Of a stretch of DNA of 64,000 bases, positions 1 through 8,768 are shown one piece after another. The notes beneath the pieces were generated by a model that had not been told where the DNA came from, did not search any database, and was given only the letters and a program-made list of their open reading frames with translations. Where the stretch lies: assembly GCF_015558675.1 (NCBI RefSeq), contig NZ_JADMOL010000008.1:1-64000 (forward strand), read 5' to 3'. The translations under genes were made by a program, and so were the position numbers. Source of the DNA: Paenibacillus sp. 1001270B_150601_E10 (GTDB lineage: Bacteria; Bacillota; Bacilli; Paenibacillales; Paenibacillaceae). The number at the start of each line of letters is the position of its first letter. The first letter of the stretch is position 1.

Positions 1-85
1 ATTCATCGGAATAACCAGAGGTTTTTCCAATGTCTATTCTATGGGGTGCACTTCATATTGAAAACGAGGGTTAAAATACTCAATA

Positions 86-379
86 CTAGTCGCGATGCCC
101 TTTCTTGCGGAATAGAGAAAGACCACCAAAACCGCTTATAACGGCAATATAGAATCCAAGATCGTACCACCAGCCTGTATTATGGACTTCATATACACGA
201 ATGCTGTCATTGAACAAACCGATAATAAGTGAAATTGGTGCAACCCAACCATGCCAGATCCCCCAGAAGAAGCCCGCTGGATCTTCTGTGCTGTATGTCC
301 CATCTCCGGGAACACATCCTGTCAACGTAAGCATCGCTGCAATGAGCAGCGTGATGGCCAGAACGTACTTCTTTCTCAT
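86..379 (-). CDS. Small predicted lipoprotein/membrane protein
   Basis: This 97-residue protein begins with a charged MRKK and a hydrophobic stretch ending in LTGC at about residue 22, which is a lipobox, so the mature protein would be a lipid-anchored exported protein. After a short polar segment there are two further hydrophobic stretches rich in Trp (around residues 38-56 and 70-90), so it is also likely membrane-embedded. The start ATG follows AAAGGGTG at a usable distance. I do not recognise a functional family. It is the last gene of the minus-strand series at the left edge. Confidence 0.7.
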   Translation of the reverse strand: MRKKYVLAITLLIAAMLTLTGCVPGDGTYSTEDPAGFFWGIWHGWVAPISLIIGLFNDSIRVYEVHNTGWWYDLGFYIAVISGFGGLSLFRKKGHRD

Positions 380-539
380 AGACAGTACACCCTTTCGTTC
401 ATGAAATAGATATAATCCTTATTAACCATATTACTGGTACATATACCACTTTAATCCTAATATTAATAATGCACCATATCCCTTATCATAAGAGGGTGGT
501 ATTCGTTCTATATATTCAAAGAAAAAAACTCAGGCTACA

Positions 540-1055
540 TTATCCTGAGTATTCATAGTTGATATGTAGATCTACGGTCTCCTGGTGAAGTTTGCCCTTG
601 CTGTCAGTCCAGCTAATTTTTATTTGGGTGTTCTCAACATTGCTGCGTTCGGGGCGCTGATTATATTCTGAAATGCTGCTTTCAATACTCCCGCTGTCGC
701 TTGTCACTGTTAAGATTGAGACCGGTCCATTTGTACTTGTTTTAACGGATTGAAAAACTTCCTCTTGATCCTCAATGATGACTACATTTATATAGTTCGA
801 CTGATCGATCTTTCGAGGCTCATCCTTGTAGCGTAATCGGGCGGATCCCCTTTGTACTTTTGTATCTGTGATCATTACTTTATAGCCTTCTACATCCCAC
901 TTCTGTCCTGTACCTGATAATTCATATAGAGCGAACTTGTGGGACTGATTCACAGGCTTACTATGAATATTGTCGCTATTGATAAGGAGCAGCAGCAAAA
1001 CTATACTCAAACAAAGCAGTATTCCTGAACCAATTACATCATATCGCTTACTCAT
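540..1055 (-). CDS. Hypothetical membrane-anchored protein
   Basis: About 171 residues. The N terminus has a positively charged start (MSKRYD) and a single leucine-rich membrane segment at about residues 9-27, followed by an extracytoplasmic region of mixed beta-rich composition. No cysteine lipobox and no recognised catalytic motif are visible. The start is uncertain: an ATG five codons upstream is also open, and the Shine-Dalgarno match is weak for both. It lies 30 bases downstream of the RidA-like gene and may be cotranscribed with it. Confidence 0.6.
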   Translation of the reverse strand: MSKRYDVIGSGILLCLSIVLLLLLINSDNIHSKPVNQSHKFALYELSGTGQKWDVEGYKVMITDTKVQRGSARLRYKDEPRKIDQSNYINVVIIEDQEEVFQSVKTSTNGPVSILTVTSDSGSIESSISEYNQRPERSNVENTQIKISWTDSKGKLHQETVDLHINYEYSG

Positions 1056-1088
1056 ATCCATCATCCACATTAAACGATCTGCAAATGG

Positions 1089-1544
1089 TCATTCCGACAC
1101 CTCGAATATGGAATCAATAATCAGCGGAAGATTGTCACGAACAGAAACTGCTCCAAATACAGACCTTGCATGCAGGCCTTTCTCCCCAAATACATCAATC
1201 ATGAGATCAGAAAAGCCATTCAACACCTTATGATGCTCCTCAAAGGATGACTCTGCATTCACAAAGCCCTGTGCCTTCACGACTCTCTTCACTCGATCAA
1301 GTGAACCAAGCGTTTCTTTTAGTACGGCAAGGATTTCTATCCCCGTCTCTCTAGCGAATGCATATCCTTCTTCTGTCGAAAAGGAACTGCCTAGCTTTCC
1401 CTTAGGGTTTCCTGACGGACCTTTTCCTGATACGAAGAGGAGACCATTTACTATGACGGTGTTTGCGTATTTAGCAGCAGGGCCACTTGCCGAAGGAAGC
1501 TGTATGCCCAATTGTTCCACACGTTGCTCAACCGATAAGGACAT
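1089..1544 (-). CDS. RidA/YjgF-YER057c-UK114 family protein
   Basis: At 151 residues this fits the RidA-like family, which as a group act on reactive enamine/imine intermediates; the longer subgroup seen here has mostly unknown substrates. The strand and helix pattern is clear: VNGLLFVSGKGP near residue 30, the central helix with VKRVVKAQGFVN, and the C-terminal HARSVFGAVSVRDNLPLIID, where the arginine is the usual substrate-contacting position. AGGTG lies a few bases before the ATG. Cytosolic, probably a trimer by family analogy. The actual substrate cannot be read from sequence. Confidence 0.88.
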   Translation of the reverse strand: MSLSVEQRVEQLGIQLPSASGPAAKYANTVIVNGLLFVSGKGPSGNPKGKLGSSFSTEEGYAFARETGIEILAVLKETLGSLDRVKRVVKAQGFVNAESSFEEHHKVLNGFSDLMIDVFGEKGLHARSVFGAVSVRDNLPLIIDSIFEVSE

Positions 1545-1615
1545 CTCAACACCTGCTTTCTTTATTTGGTTTATGGGCTGAACTCACTTGCAATGTTGTG
1601 AACATCAATCATGCG

Positions 1616-2287
1616 TTAGGTCAACGGATTAATCTGAAATCTTTTTACCGTGACAGGGTCAAGCAGGGCAATATCCTGTTGATTTCGATTCTCAAACTCT
1701 TCCATAATCCTTAACGCAATTCGACCAATCAGGATACTATCTGCTGACGCGTCGTGCCTTTTTAGATTCTGATCATTAATGGCATAGTGCTTAATCAGGT
1801 AATCCGTGTTGATGATATGGGTATCTTCTGGATGCAGATAAGAAAATAGAGCTTTCGTATCTAAACAATCATTCCCAAGCATGCTTAAGTGGTTGCTGGC
1901 ACACTCCTTTGCTAACAAAGGAAGGTCAAATTCATAACCTGCATGTGTAATCAAAATACAATCCTTCGTAAACGCAGCAAAATCTTCATATGCCTCTTTA
2001 AATCGAGGGGCGTGTTCTAATGCCGCGTTATATATTCCTGTAAAACGCTCCACTGCTTTAGGAATAGGCTTCGGGGGTTTCACAAGACAATTAAAGGTAT
2101 GCTCAGTTTGAATCTCCCCATTCTCAATCCTTACAGCTCCAATCTGCGTAATATGCTCCGTTGCTGCATCTATTCCCGTAGCTTCCAAGTCAAATACACA
2201 GTATCTTCGATGTTTAAAGTCAGGGACTGAAATGCCTGAGACGGTATATTCAAGATCAGAGATAACCTTTATTTGCATTCTGTTCAT
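1616..2287 (-). CDS. DnaQ-like 3'-5' exonuclease (DEDDh)
   Basis: A 223-residue stand-alone exonuclease-domain protein. Exo I is FDLEATGID (about residues 33-41, Asp and Glu metal ligands), Exo II is around ITHAGYEFDLPLL, and Exo III is the RHDASADS segment with the His-Asp pair typical of the DEDDh class. The family removes nucleotides from 3' ends of DNA or RNA; proofreading, repair or RNA trimming are all possible for a free-standing copy. AAGGAG precedes two possible ATG starts, at 2287 and 2278; spacing slightly favours the second. Confidence 0.88.
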   Translation of the reverse strand: MNRMQIKVISDLEYTVSGISVPDFKHRRYCVFDLEATGIDAATEHITQIGAVRIENGEIQTEHTFNCLVKPPKPIPKAVERFTGIYNAALEHAPRFKEAYEDFAAFTKDCILITHAGYEFDLPLLAKECASNHLSMLGNDCLDTKALFSYLHPEDTHIINTDYLIKHYAINDQNLKRHDASADSILIGRIALRIMEEFENRNQQDIALLDPVTVKRFQINPLT

Positions 2288-2341
2288 GCTCCTTCAACCT
2301 TATGTTCATTTATACGCGCACAGGATTATGCTCTTGTTCTC

Positions 2342-2777
2342 TCAGAAGTGTTCCTTTATCTCATCCTGCGGATCCCACCTTGACCATGCTGCCTCTAACA
2401 GATTCCCATCAAGGTCTCTGAAGTAGAAGTATTTCGCTTCGCCATCTCCTAGCGTATGCAGCTCATCAACTTGAATGCCTTTGTCTTTAAGCTGCTTATA
2501 AGTATATTCAATATCCGGGCAGTTCATGGCCATAATTGGAAATGGTGTGCCATTTCTCAAAATACTTAACGATTGTTGATCCGTAGTTTCAATGAGCAAA
2601 TAAAGCGATCGAATGCTGATGCGGGTGGTGCAGCACGGCAAGATAAGATCCCCTGTCCTCAAATTTATTCATGAGCTTGAAAGATAAGTTCTCGGTGTAC
2701 CAAGAGATGGAGGCCTCAATATTGGTTGTGGGGACATATACATACCCAATTTGCGAAAATGTAAATGGACGCTTCAT
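2342..2777 (-). pseudogene. VOC family (glyoxalase/bleomycin resistance) gene, frameshifted
   Basis: The N-terminal half (FTFSQIGYVYVPTTNIEASI, then SYLAVLHHPHQHSIAL) and the C-terminal half (YLLIETTDQQ through YFYFRDLDGNLLEAAW) form one VOC-fold protein of about 144 residues but lie in different frames. The break is near 2610-2620, where a lost TA dinucleotide between the codons for SIAL and YLLIE would explain it. The start has GTAGGAG at good spacing. As written the first half stops after 62 residues. VOC proteins are metal-dependent lyases, dioxygenases or drug-binding proteins; this one gives no substrate clue. Confidence 0.8.
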
Positions 2778-3033
2778 TTGGAAACACTCCTACCTATGAT
2801 ATAAATGAATGTTATAGAAGATACTCGATCATAAGGATAAGCTATAGGTCATTCTCATCATTCATAGCAATCCAAGCTTAACCTCTACGATCACGTTAAT
2901 TCATTTACGACGCCACCTCGTTCTCCTATCAGCTCAAAAAGTCGTCGCATGGTTTAACCGTTTTTTCTTATATCAACTATTTTACAAGGCGTACATATTC
3001 CTGTAAATTCCATTTTTTTAATGACGTGATGTG

Positions 3034-4011
3034 TTAAACCTGAATATCACAGCCATCAAAGCATTTACCCGTTTCTATTAGTTGAACGGCATAGTCAATA
3101 ACATCCCTTTGATGCTCAGAGAGCATGTCTTCATCTCCATTCCAATTATTGAGCCACCAGAAGTAAGAAGAAATGTTCCTGTAATCCATAAACATGGGGA
3201 TCTGCTTTATCCAAAAAGGTTCAAGACTATGAGCTGTAGAATAACCGGTCATGAACGAATCTAGAAAAACTCTTGAAAACTCATTTTTAGATTGCCGATT
3301 GTGCTTCGGGCACCCTACCCATGAAGCATGAACCGCTGCAATGGCAATATCCAAGGCAAACCAAGCATATAAGCAATCATCGAAATCAAAGATCGACAGC
3401 TCGCCGTTGTGTATAAAGAAATTATAGGGATGAAGATCATAATGAACGAAGCCATAGGATCCGCGGTCCTTGGGCAATGTTGAGATCACCTTCTCTAAGG
3501 ACCTCATTCTCTCAACAAGCAGAACATACTTCCCTTGATGCAAGAAAGGATTGTTAATCTGAAGCCTATGCCATTCATCCCGCTTACCTTTTTTCGGTAC
3601 GAACGTGGTTGATGCATGATGCATCTTCCCCATCGTCTCGCCCCATTTATTGAATAGGTTGGGACCCCATAGTGATGGATCATGAGGATCAGGGCATTTG
3701 CCCCTTACCATTTCAAAAGCGGTGATCGTAGTAAAAGAATTCGAATCTTTATTTTGAATAAATAGCGAGTAACGGTCATCATGACCTTTGATTGGTAAGG
3801 ATACATCTAATCCATGAGTATATAAGTAGAAAATCCACTCAAGTTCCGCATCTACAGCCGCTAAATGACGTTCTGAGACTCTTAGAATAATGGGCTTCCC
3901 ATCCTGCAAACACCGATATACATCATTTGTCGAGCGGCTAATCAGCTTCAATGAAAGCGGGTCAAAACGAAAAAATGCTGCTGCCTTGTTAGACCATATT
4001 GCTTTGGACAT
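3034..4011 (-). CDS. Aminoglycoside phosphotransferase-like kinase (APH family)
   Basis: A 325-residue kinase-like protein. The catalytic loop HYDLHPYNFFIHN (Brenner motif, His-x-Asp with downstream Asn) is followed by IFDFDDC, the Asp-Phe-Asp-like metal-binding segment, and the N-terminal lobe has the expected beta strands. The family phosphorylates small molecules such as aminoglycosides, choline, homoserine or other sugars; nothing here identifies the substrate. I placed the start at the ATG for MSKAIW because GGAGG sits six bases before it. It has two relatives in this window (40928 and 43389). Confidence 0.88.
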   Translation of the reverse strand: MSKAIWSNKAAAFFRFDPLSLKLISRSTNDVYRCLQDGKPIILRVSERHLAAVDAELEWIFYLYTHGLDVSLPIKGHDDRYSLFIQNKDSNSFTTITAFEMVRGKCPDPHDPSLWGPNLFNKWGETMGKMHHASTTFVPKKGKRDEWHRLQINNPFLHQGKYVLLVERMRSLEKVISTLPKDRGSYGFVHYDLHPYNFFIHNGELSIFDFDDCLYAWFALDIAIAAVHASWVGCPKHNRQSKNEFSRVFLDSFMTGYSTAHSLEPFWIKQIPMFMDYRNISSYFWWLNNWNGDEDMLSEHQRDVIDYAVQLIETGKCFDGCDIQV

Positions 4012-4020
4012 GTAGACCTC
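3990..4020 (-). promoter_or_regulatory. Ribosome binding site deciding the phosphotransferase start
   Basis: The minus-strand sequence CTGGAGGTCTACATG places GGAGG six bases before the ATG at 4011. This rules in favour of a start 13 codons inside the longest open frame. Confidence 0.7.
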
Positions 4021-4359
4021 CAGGTTAACGATTTGACGCGGCCGGTACATGTATACTCTAGATGATATATATTAAAAAGAATAGACTTATGTTTTCCACT
4101 CTGCTAAGCTAATCATTGAAGGATGAAACATTTTTATTTCTCGTGTTATCCCTATAATTAAATCCATTGTGAATATATAAAAAAGCCCTATTTGGGCTTT
4201 TTTTATTGGGTGTGCGAGGATGATTTGGCCTTTTCCTTCGATTCGTGATGGCGATAGGATCACATCCTTAATGCATATTTCAGAAGGTGCGCTAATAAAG
4301 AGCTAGACTAGCCATACTTCAAGAACAACTCGTTGTAATACATAACTGGAGGCTAAGAC
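4012..4359. other. Divergent intergenic stretch with a stranded terminator
   Basis: This stretch separates the minus-strand phosphotransferase from the plus-strand monooxygenase-like gene. It carries the phosphotransferase ribosome binding site, an AT-rich segment and a strong hairpin at 4179-4205. I see no gene in it. The hairpin between two divergent starts suggests that a gene once lay here. Confidence 0.4.
4179..4205. terminator. Bidirectional factor-independent terminator
   Basis: A-run, GCCC, a TATTT loop, GGGC and a T-run form a hairpin that works on both strands. It lies between two divergently oriented start codons, so it terminates no gene that is present now. Confidence 0.7.
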
Positions 4360-4692
4360 ATGACTAAGATTGCCAAAACACCACAACCCCCTTATTATGC
4401 CGTCATTTTTACGTCTGAACGAACGGATGGAGACAACGGTTATGCGAAAATGGCTGACGAAATGCTGAAGCTAGCATCTGTCCAGTCTGGATTCCTAGGT
4501 GCAGAGAGTGCAAGAGAAGCGGTAGGTATTACGGTATCCTATTGGGAGTCTCTTGAGGCTATTCGGCAGTGGAAACAAAATGAACGACATTTGGTCGCTC
4601 AAAGACAAGGGATGTCTGATTGGTATCTGAGCTATAAAACAAGAATTTGTAAAGTCGAACGGGATTATGAATTCGAGAAGAACGAAATATGA
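4360..4692 (+). CDS. Antibiotic biosynthesis monooxygenase-like (ABM, dimeric alpha-beta barrel) protein
   Basis: A 110-residue protein with the compact ferredoxin-like fold of the ABM superfamily: YYAVIFTSERT as strand 1, a helix with YAKMADEMLKLASVQSGFLG, and ITVSYWESLEAIRQWKQNERH, where the SYWES and W...H pattern is typical. Members include quinol monooxygenases and heme-degrading proteins; many have no known role. A GGAGG-like site precedes the ATG. It is one of only a few plus-strand genes in the left half of the window and stands alone. Confidence 0.8.
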   Translation: MTKIAKTPQPPYYAVIFTSERTDGDNGYAKMADEMLKLASVQSGFLGAESAREAVGITVSYWESLEAIRQWKQNERHLVAQRQGMSDWYLSYKTRICKVERDYEFEKNEI

Positions 4693-4792
4693 CCAGTATA
4701 GCTTAATATGATCAAGAAGACTGTAGCCCATCCGCTATGGAAGCAGAGATGATCATCCCTTTCAATGCAACGGTGATGGGCTCATTTTGATA

Positions 4793-5293
4793 TTAATCAA
4801 ACAGCTCAATAGAAGAAAACTTCTGAATCGGTCCATCCCAATCCTCTTCTCTAATTTCATCATAATGACCGTTCGTGTATCGTGAAATGGTTTTTCTCCA
4901 AAATGTCTGTGCAGGTATATTCGTTTCAATCTGCCCTACCTTCCAAATACCCGGAAAGTGCTGAAATAACTGATGAGCTGCGCCTTGGCCAACCTTTGTC
5001 TTTCTATATTTCCTCATGACAAAAAACTCAGCCATCGAATAGATCGGGTTATCGTTATCCAATCTTCCGATTTCGCGTATCAGCGCAAACCCTGCAAGCT
5101 GCTCGCCAACCTTGATGAAGAATGGATGTCGGGAATCCTCCGTCCAGTAATGATCCAAATACTTATATTCGTATAATCCAGCTGCATTAATATCCAGCTC
5201 AGGTTCAAATTCACTAAAATCATAGTGATAGAACTGGAGAAGATTGCGTAGAATAGACTTCTCTTTGTACACCACTCTTTGAATTGTGATCAT
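4793..5293 (-). CDS. GNAT family N-acetyltransferase
   Basis: A 166-residue acetyltransferase-fold protein. The acetyl-CoA binding motif A is visible as MAEFFVMRKYRKTKVGQGAA, followed by the helix and the late segment with IPAQTFWRKTISRY. I chose the ATG for MITIQ because AAAGGTG lies seven bases upstream, rather than a codon nine residues earlier. The acceptor substrate is unknown. The next gene upstream is another GNAT of a different sequence type, 48 bases away. Confidence 0.85.
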   Translation of the reverse strand: MITIQRVVYKEKSILRNLLQFYHYDFSEFEPELDINAAGLYEYKYLDHYWTEDSRHPFFIKVGEQLAGFALIREIGRLDNDNPIYSMAEFFVMRKYRKTKVGQGAAHQLFQHFPGIWKVGQIETNIPAQTFWRKTISRYTNGHYDEIREEDWDGPIQKFSSIELFD

Positions 5294-5341
5294 GTTATTC
5301 ACCTTTCTGCATGTAGCCATATTTTCGCATGTGATTGTGAT

Positions 5342-5833
5342 CTACACTTCAGCTACCATTGTTACAGAAGTGCCCACTGTCTCTACTTCTTTGAATCCAT
5401 ACCTTATGTACAGCTTGACTGCTGCTGTATTAAGGGGATCTACACTGAGCGATACTCTATTAATCTTTCTGACTCTAAGCTCATTGAATAATTGCTGTAA
5501 CAAAGCGCTCCCGATGCCCATTCCGCGATAAGATGGCAAGATAGCCATCCCTATTTCTGGGACTTCATCTGAAACATACCCAAAGCCCTTGTTGGTACCC
5601 GTAAATGTACGTATCGTTATGGAACCAATTGGTTGTCCCTCTGCATTCACAGCAATAAAGCCGAGATCTCCTTTTCTCCCCCAATCCGCCGCGTATTTCG
5701 CGATATCCGGCTCCTGAAGGATGATGCGATCAAAAGGCTTCTCCCCTTCTTTTACATATAACGACTGATAAAGCATTTCCCACAGAAACGGAATATCACC
5801 ATCGGTAATGGGTCTAATCTTATATGGAGACAA
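5342..5833 (-). CDS. GNAT family N-acetyltransferase
   Basis: A 163-residue protein with a complete GNAT fold: GFIAVNAEGQPIGSITI in the core strands, then EIGMAILPSYRGMGIGSALL, where R-G-M-G-I-G is the pyrophosphate-binding loop for acetyl-CoA, and finally NTAAVKLYIRYGFKEVE. It starts with TTG (5833) behind a GAGGTGAGGAG ribosome binding site. Cytosolic; the acceptor is not predictable. It resembles generic amine or peptide acetyltransferases. Confidence 0.88.
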   Translation of the reverse strand: MSPYKIRPITDGDIPFLWEMLYQSLYVKEGEKPFDRIILQEPDIAKYAADWGRKGDLGFIAVNAEGQPIGSITIRTFTGTNKGFGYVSDEVPEIGMAILPSYRGMGIGSALLQQLFNELRVRKINRVSLSVDPLNTAAVKLYIRYGFKEVETVGTSVTMVAEV

Positions 5834-5983
5834 ATCTCCTCACCTCACATCGTATTGCTTTCGTGCTCCTTCTTCTACTAAAACACATGCGCAATATATC
5901 TGTCTTTGGACCATTCACTTCTTTTCGTTTTTTCCAAATTAGAATAAGGGTTTCCCTTGGTGAAAGACCATATGTTCAGCTTG

Positions 5984-6817
5984 TTATGCAAACTGTAAGC
6001 GTGCAAATACTCGAGCACCGAGCGCAACGGTTCTTCTTTGACCTTTAGCGTTCACGATGCTGCAAGCTGCGTAAAGATCTGGCAGCGTATACTGCTTTAC
6101 AACAGCCAACGCTTTGTCCAAATAGCCTTTATATGTAGCCGTACTTCCTCCAATGACAAGCACATCTGGATTATATAAATGAATAAGATTCGTTATCGCA
6201 AGTCCACAGTAGTAGCCTGCTTGCTCTACAATGGATCGTGCAGATTCATCATCCTTTTCAAGCTGCTCCAGAAACTCCTCTACGTGGACACCCGCTTGCT
6301 GAAGAATAGCCATGCCGCTCGCTAATTGATCGATCTTTTTTGCTTCTCCGTTTACAGATACTAATGTATATCCGAGCTCACCCGACCACCCTGAGACACC
6401 TTGCAGCAGTTTACCTTCAGATACGACACCAACGGCTAAGCCTGTTCCTGCCATCAGTACTGCAACCGTATGATGATCAGGATAGTGAATGGATTCTGCC
6501 AGTGTAGCAGCCTTCACATCATTAAGGAATACAACAGGATAACGGCCCTCAGAAAAGTACTCTGTCGTAACGCCATTCAGTACAGACATATCGCTAAACT
6601 GGACGCGATCATTGCCTTTGACTAACCCGACAAGACCGATACCAACACCTGCCGGAACTGCATCCAAATGCTCAATGAATCTATCTATTTCCTGCTTTAA
6701 GTACGCAAGCGAGCAATCTTTTCCTGTTGGAACCATGTGCTCTTTCATGCTGCCATCAATCTCAGCAAACATGTACATCTTTGTTCCACCGATATCAATA
6801 CCTACATAATGACTCAT
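5984..6817 (-). CDS. ROK-family protein, zinc motif missing
   Basis: A 277-residue protein of the ROK (repressor, ORF, kinase) family, which includes glucokinases and N-acetylhexosamine kinases. The N-terminal phosphate-binding loop YVGIDIGGTKM, the FLNDVKAATLAE segment with the catalytic-type Asp, and MAGTGLAVGVV are all present. The signature that should read GELGH is GELGY, and the CxCGxxGC zinc cluster that normally follows is absent, replaced by a segment with ASGMAILQQAG. It could still bind sugar and ATP, but a standard glucokinase role is doubtful. No HTH domain, so it is not an Xyl-type repressor. Confidence 0.85.
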   Translation of the reverse strand: MSHYVGIDIGGTKMYMFAEIDGSMKEHMVPTGKDCSLAYLKQEIDRFIEHLDAVPAGVGIGLVGLVKGNDRVQFSDMSVLNGVTTEYFSEGRYPVVFLNDVKAATLAESIHYPDHHTVAVLMAGTGLAVGVVSEGKLLQGVSGWSGELGYTLVSVNGEAKKIDQLASGMAILQQAGVHVEEFLEQLEKDDESARSIVEQAGYYCGLAITNLIHLYNPDVLVIGGSTATYKGYLDKALAVVKQYTLPDLYAACSIVNAKGQRRTVALGARVFARLQFA

Positions 6818-6862
6818 TCACTGAATCCTCCTATTTGAAATATTAGGGTTTGTGTATGTAGC

Positions 6863-7387
6863 TTATTCAATATCCATCCAATACCGCTGAATTTCCACCC
6901 CATCTACGATTGCTTCTGAACTCAAGACTCCACCATTATTCATAATTGTTCTTGCCGAACCAACGTTGTCCTTATCACAGGTGACAAGTGCCTTTGTTAT
7001 TCCAAGCGCCTTCGCCTCGATTAATGCTAATCGAAGCAGCTCTGTTGAATAGCCTTTCTTCCGCTCAGTCGGTCTAATCCCATAACCGATGTGCCCGCCA
7101 ATGCTCAAGAGCGCTTCGTTTAAACGATGTCTGATATTGACCGCACCTAACAGCTTCTGATTGGAACTTCGAAGCCAATAGGTTGAGCTGTTCACCTTGC
7201 CTTCTTCAAGATTCTGATCATGCTTCAAACGATGTAGTTCATCAAGCATCATTTGAAAATTAGAACTGTCGAATCTCAGAACCCATGGGATAAGCTTCTC
7301 GCCTGAACTTCTCCATTCTGACGTCATTTCTAGATAGTCCGCTTTATACAAATTTGACGGTTCAACAAGTGACAACGTTTCAGTCAT
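6863..7387 (-). CDS. GNAT family N-acetyltransferase
   Basis: A 174-residue acetyltransferase. The core shows LLGAVNIRHRLNEAL, GHIGYGIRPTERKKGYSTEL (motif A with the ERKKGYST loop) and NVGSARTIMNNGGVL, the usual sequence just before the last strands. This arrangement is typical of small GNATs in Bacillales that act on unknown acceptors. AAAGGAA lies before the ATG. It sits between the ROK gene and a KptA-like gene on the same strand. Confidence 0.88.
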   Translation of the reverse strand: MTETLSLVEPSNLYKADYLEMTSEWRSSGEKLIPWVLRFDSSNFQMMLDELHRLKHDQNLEEGKVNSSTYWLRSSNQKLLGAVNIRHRLNEALLSIGGHIGYGIRPTERKKGYSTELLRLALIEAKALGITKALVTCDKDNVGSARTIMNNGGVLSSEAIVDGVEIQRYWMDIE

Positions 7388-7421
7388 GATTTATTCCTTT
7401 CCGCAACGATATTACATATCA

Positions 7422-7973
7422 TTATTCGTTCCTTTTAATGAAATCAGGACCAACATGATTTGTTAACCAGACTCCATTTTGTGATAAATAGAATGGATAG
7501 CCGCGCTTATGCATCTCACCGCTTGAAATGGTGAGAATAACCGGTACTCCGTATCGCGATCCTACTGAACGTGCTATAGCTATATCCTCCGTTAAATGAA
7601 CATGATGCCTCTGCATAGGCTTTAGTCCCTCCTGCTCAATGCTTTGTAAAAATCGAACAGCTGTCCCATGATATAAAAATGGCGGAGGAGTGGTTTCCGT
7701 TAAGTCTAGATCTACTTGGATACTATGCCCTTGGTTCGCTCTTATCTTCTTGCCATCTTGAGACATAGCAAACCGTTGTTTTTCATTCGTTGCTACAACT
7801 TCTTTGATCTTTTCGTAAGTGATCTGATAAGAAGCATCACTATTTTGAATGAGAAGATCAATATCAGCCCAACCCTTCGGATCAAGCTGAAGATTGGCTG
7901 CACTTGGATTATGTCTTAGAATATAACTCAGATACTTGCTTATCTTTCCCAGCTCTACTTTATTGTTTTTCAA
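7422..7973 (-). CDS. kptA: RNA 2'-phosphotransferase, Tpt1/KptA family
   Basis: About 183 residues, full length for KptA. The family transfers an internal RNA 2'-phosphate to NAD+, giving ADP-ribose 1''-2'' cyclic phosphate. The N-terminal winged-helix part has ISKYLSYILRHNP with the conserved Arg-His, the middle has IRANQGHS, and the C-terminal ADP-ribosyltransferase part has LYHGT, HVHLT and SQNGVWLT. I placed the start at the TTG at 7973, five bases after GAGGTGA; a GTG three codons earlier is also possible. The RNA ligase that would create its substrate is not in this window, so its role in this bacterium is open. Confidence 0.9.
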   Translation of the reverse strand: MKNNKVELGKISKYLSYILRHNPSAANLQLDPKGWADIDLLIQNSDASYQITYEKIKEVVATNEKQRFAMSQDGKKIRANQGHSIQVDLDLTETTPPPFLYHGTAVRFLQSIEQEGLKPMQRHHVHLTEDIAIARSVGSRYGVPVILTISSGEMHKRGYPFYLSQNGVWLTNHVGPDFIKRNE

Positions 7974-8008
7974 ATCATTCACCTCTCTTATTCCCGAACT
8001 TCAATTTT

Positions 8009-8668
8009 CTACATCAAAGGACGCCTAACGCCTTTAAGCTCTTGAATGATCTCATCAGTGGTATATACCGCTGCACCTATATTTCTTATTTCTTCAAGTC
8101 CTTTGGGATACACGCCTGACATGGCATCCTGGACCATAGCAATCTTAAAATCTCGTTCGCTCGCTTCATACATGCTGGTTCTTGGACAGTTAGGGAAATT
8201 GCAGCCGATGAAAATTAATGTATCCAAGTCATGCTCTTGTAGAAATTCTTCTAATGGCGTCTGATAAAAAGCTCCCCATCTAGGCTTATACATAATCCAC
8301 TCCTGATGGCCAATGGATTCAATATTCCCTTCGAGCAAGCTATGGTGATTGAAGCGAATGGTCTTTAGCGGCTTAATATCTTCTACAAGATCAGCACCAA
8401 AGCTATCGGGCCTTACGATTGCTGTTCCCGCTTCGATAAGTGCTCTACGGCAAATATCTGCATTGGAGCCATCATCTTTATAAAGCCTTATGACATGAAT
8501 GATTGGTATCCCCATCGTTCTGCATAGGTATAACAATTTCTTCATTTGAGGTAGCACTTCATATGTTCCTTTTATCTCCGCAACCGCACCTGGCAAGCTG
8601 AAATCATTTTGAGTATCAATCGTAATTACCGCACAACGTGTAAAATCAGGATGCACATACTGCCCCAT
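8009..8668 (-). CDS. Isochorismatase-like cysteine hydrolase
   Basis: A 219-residue member of the isochorismatase superfamily. The catalytic Asp lies in CAVITIDTQNDFSLPG near residue 20, and the nucleophilic Cys is in IFIGCNFPNCPRTSMYEAS near residue 165. The family hydrolyses ureas, amides or vinyl ethers. The start follows a GGGGGGAG site. A second, dissimilar isochorismatase-like gene lies at 14942. It is directly preceded by a truncated acetyltransferase gene. Confidence 0.88.
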   Translation of the reverse strand: MGQYVHPDFTRCAVITIDTQNDFSLPGAVAEIKGTYEVLPQMKKLLYLCRTMGIPIIHVIRLYKDDGSNADICRRALIEAGTAIVRPDSFGADLVEDIKPLKTIRFNHHSLLEGNIESIGHQEWIMYKPRWGAFYQTPLEEFLQEHDLDTLIFIGCNFPNCPRTSMYEASERDFKIAMVQDAMSGVYPKGLEEIRNIGAAVYTTDEIIQELKGVRRPLM

Positions 8669-8768
8669 TCTCTAACTCCCCCCTGATTTTCGAATTGATC
8701 CAGCCACTCTTGTCCTGTGTTCCACGGTGTACGGGATATTGATCTTGCAGAGTTTCTATTATCTTGTG

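Noticed and set aside
1-85. A possible coding fragment at the left edge
   Set aside because: It is interrupted by a stop and too short to assign.
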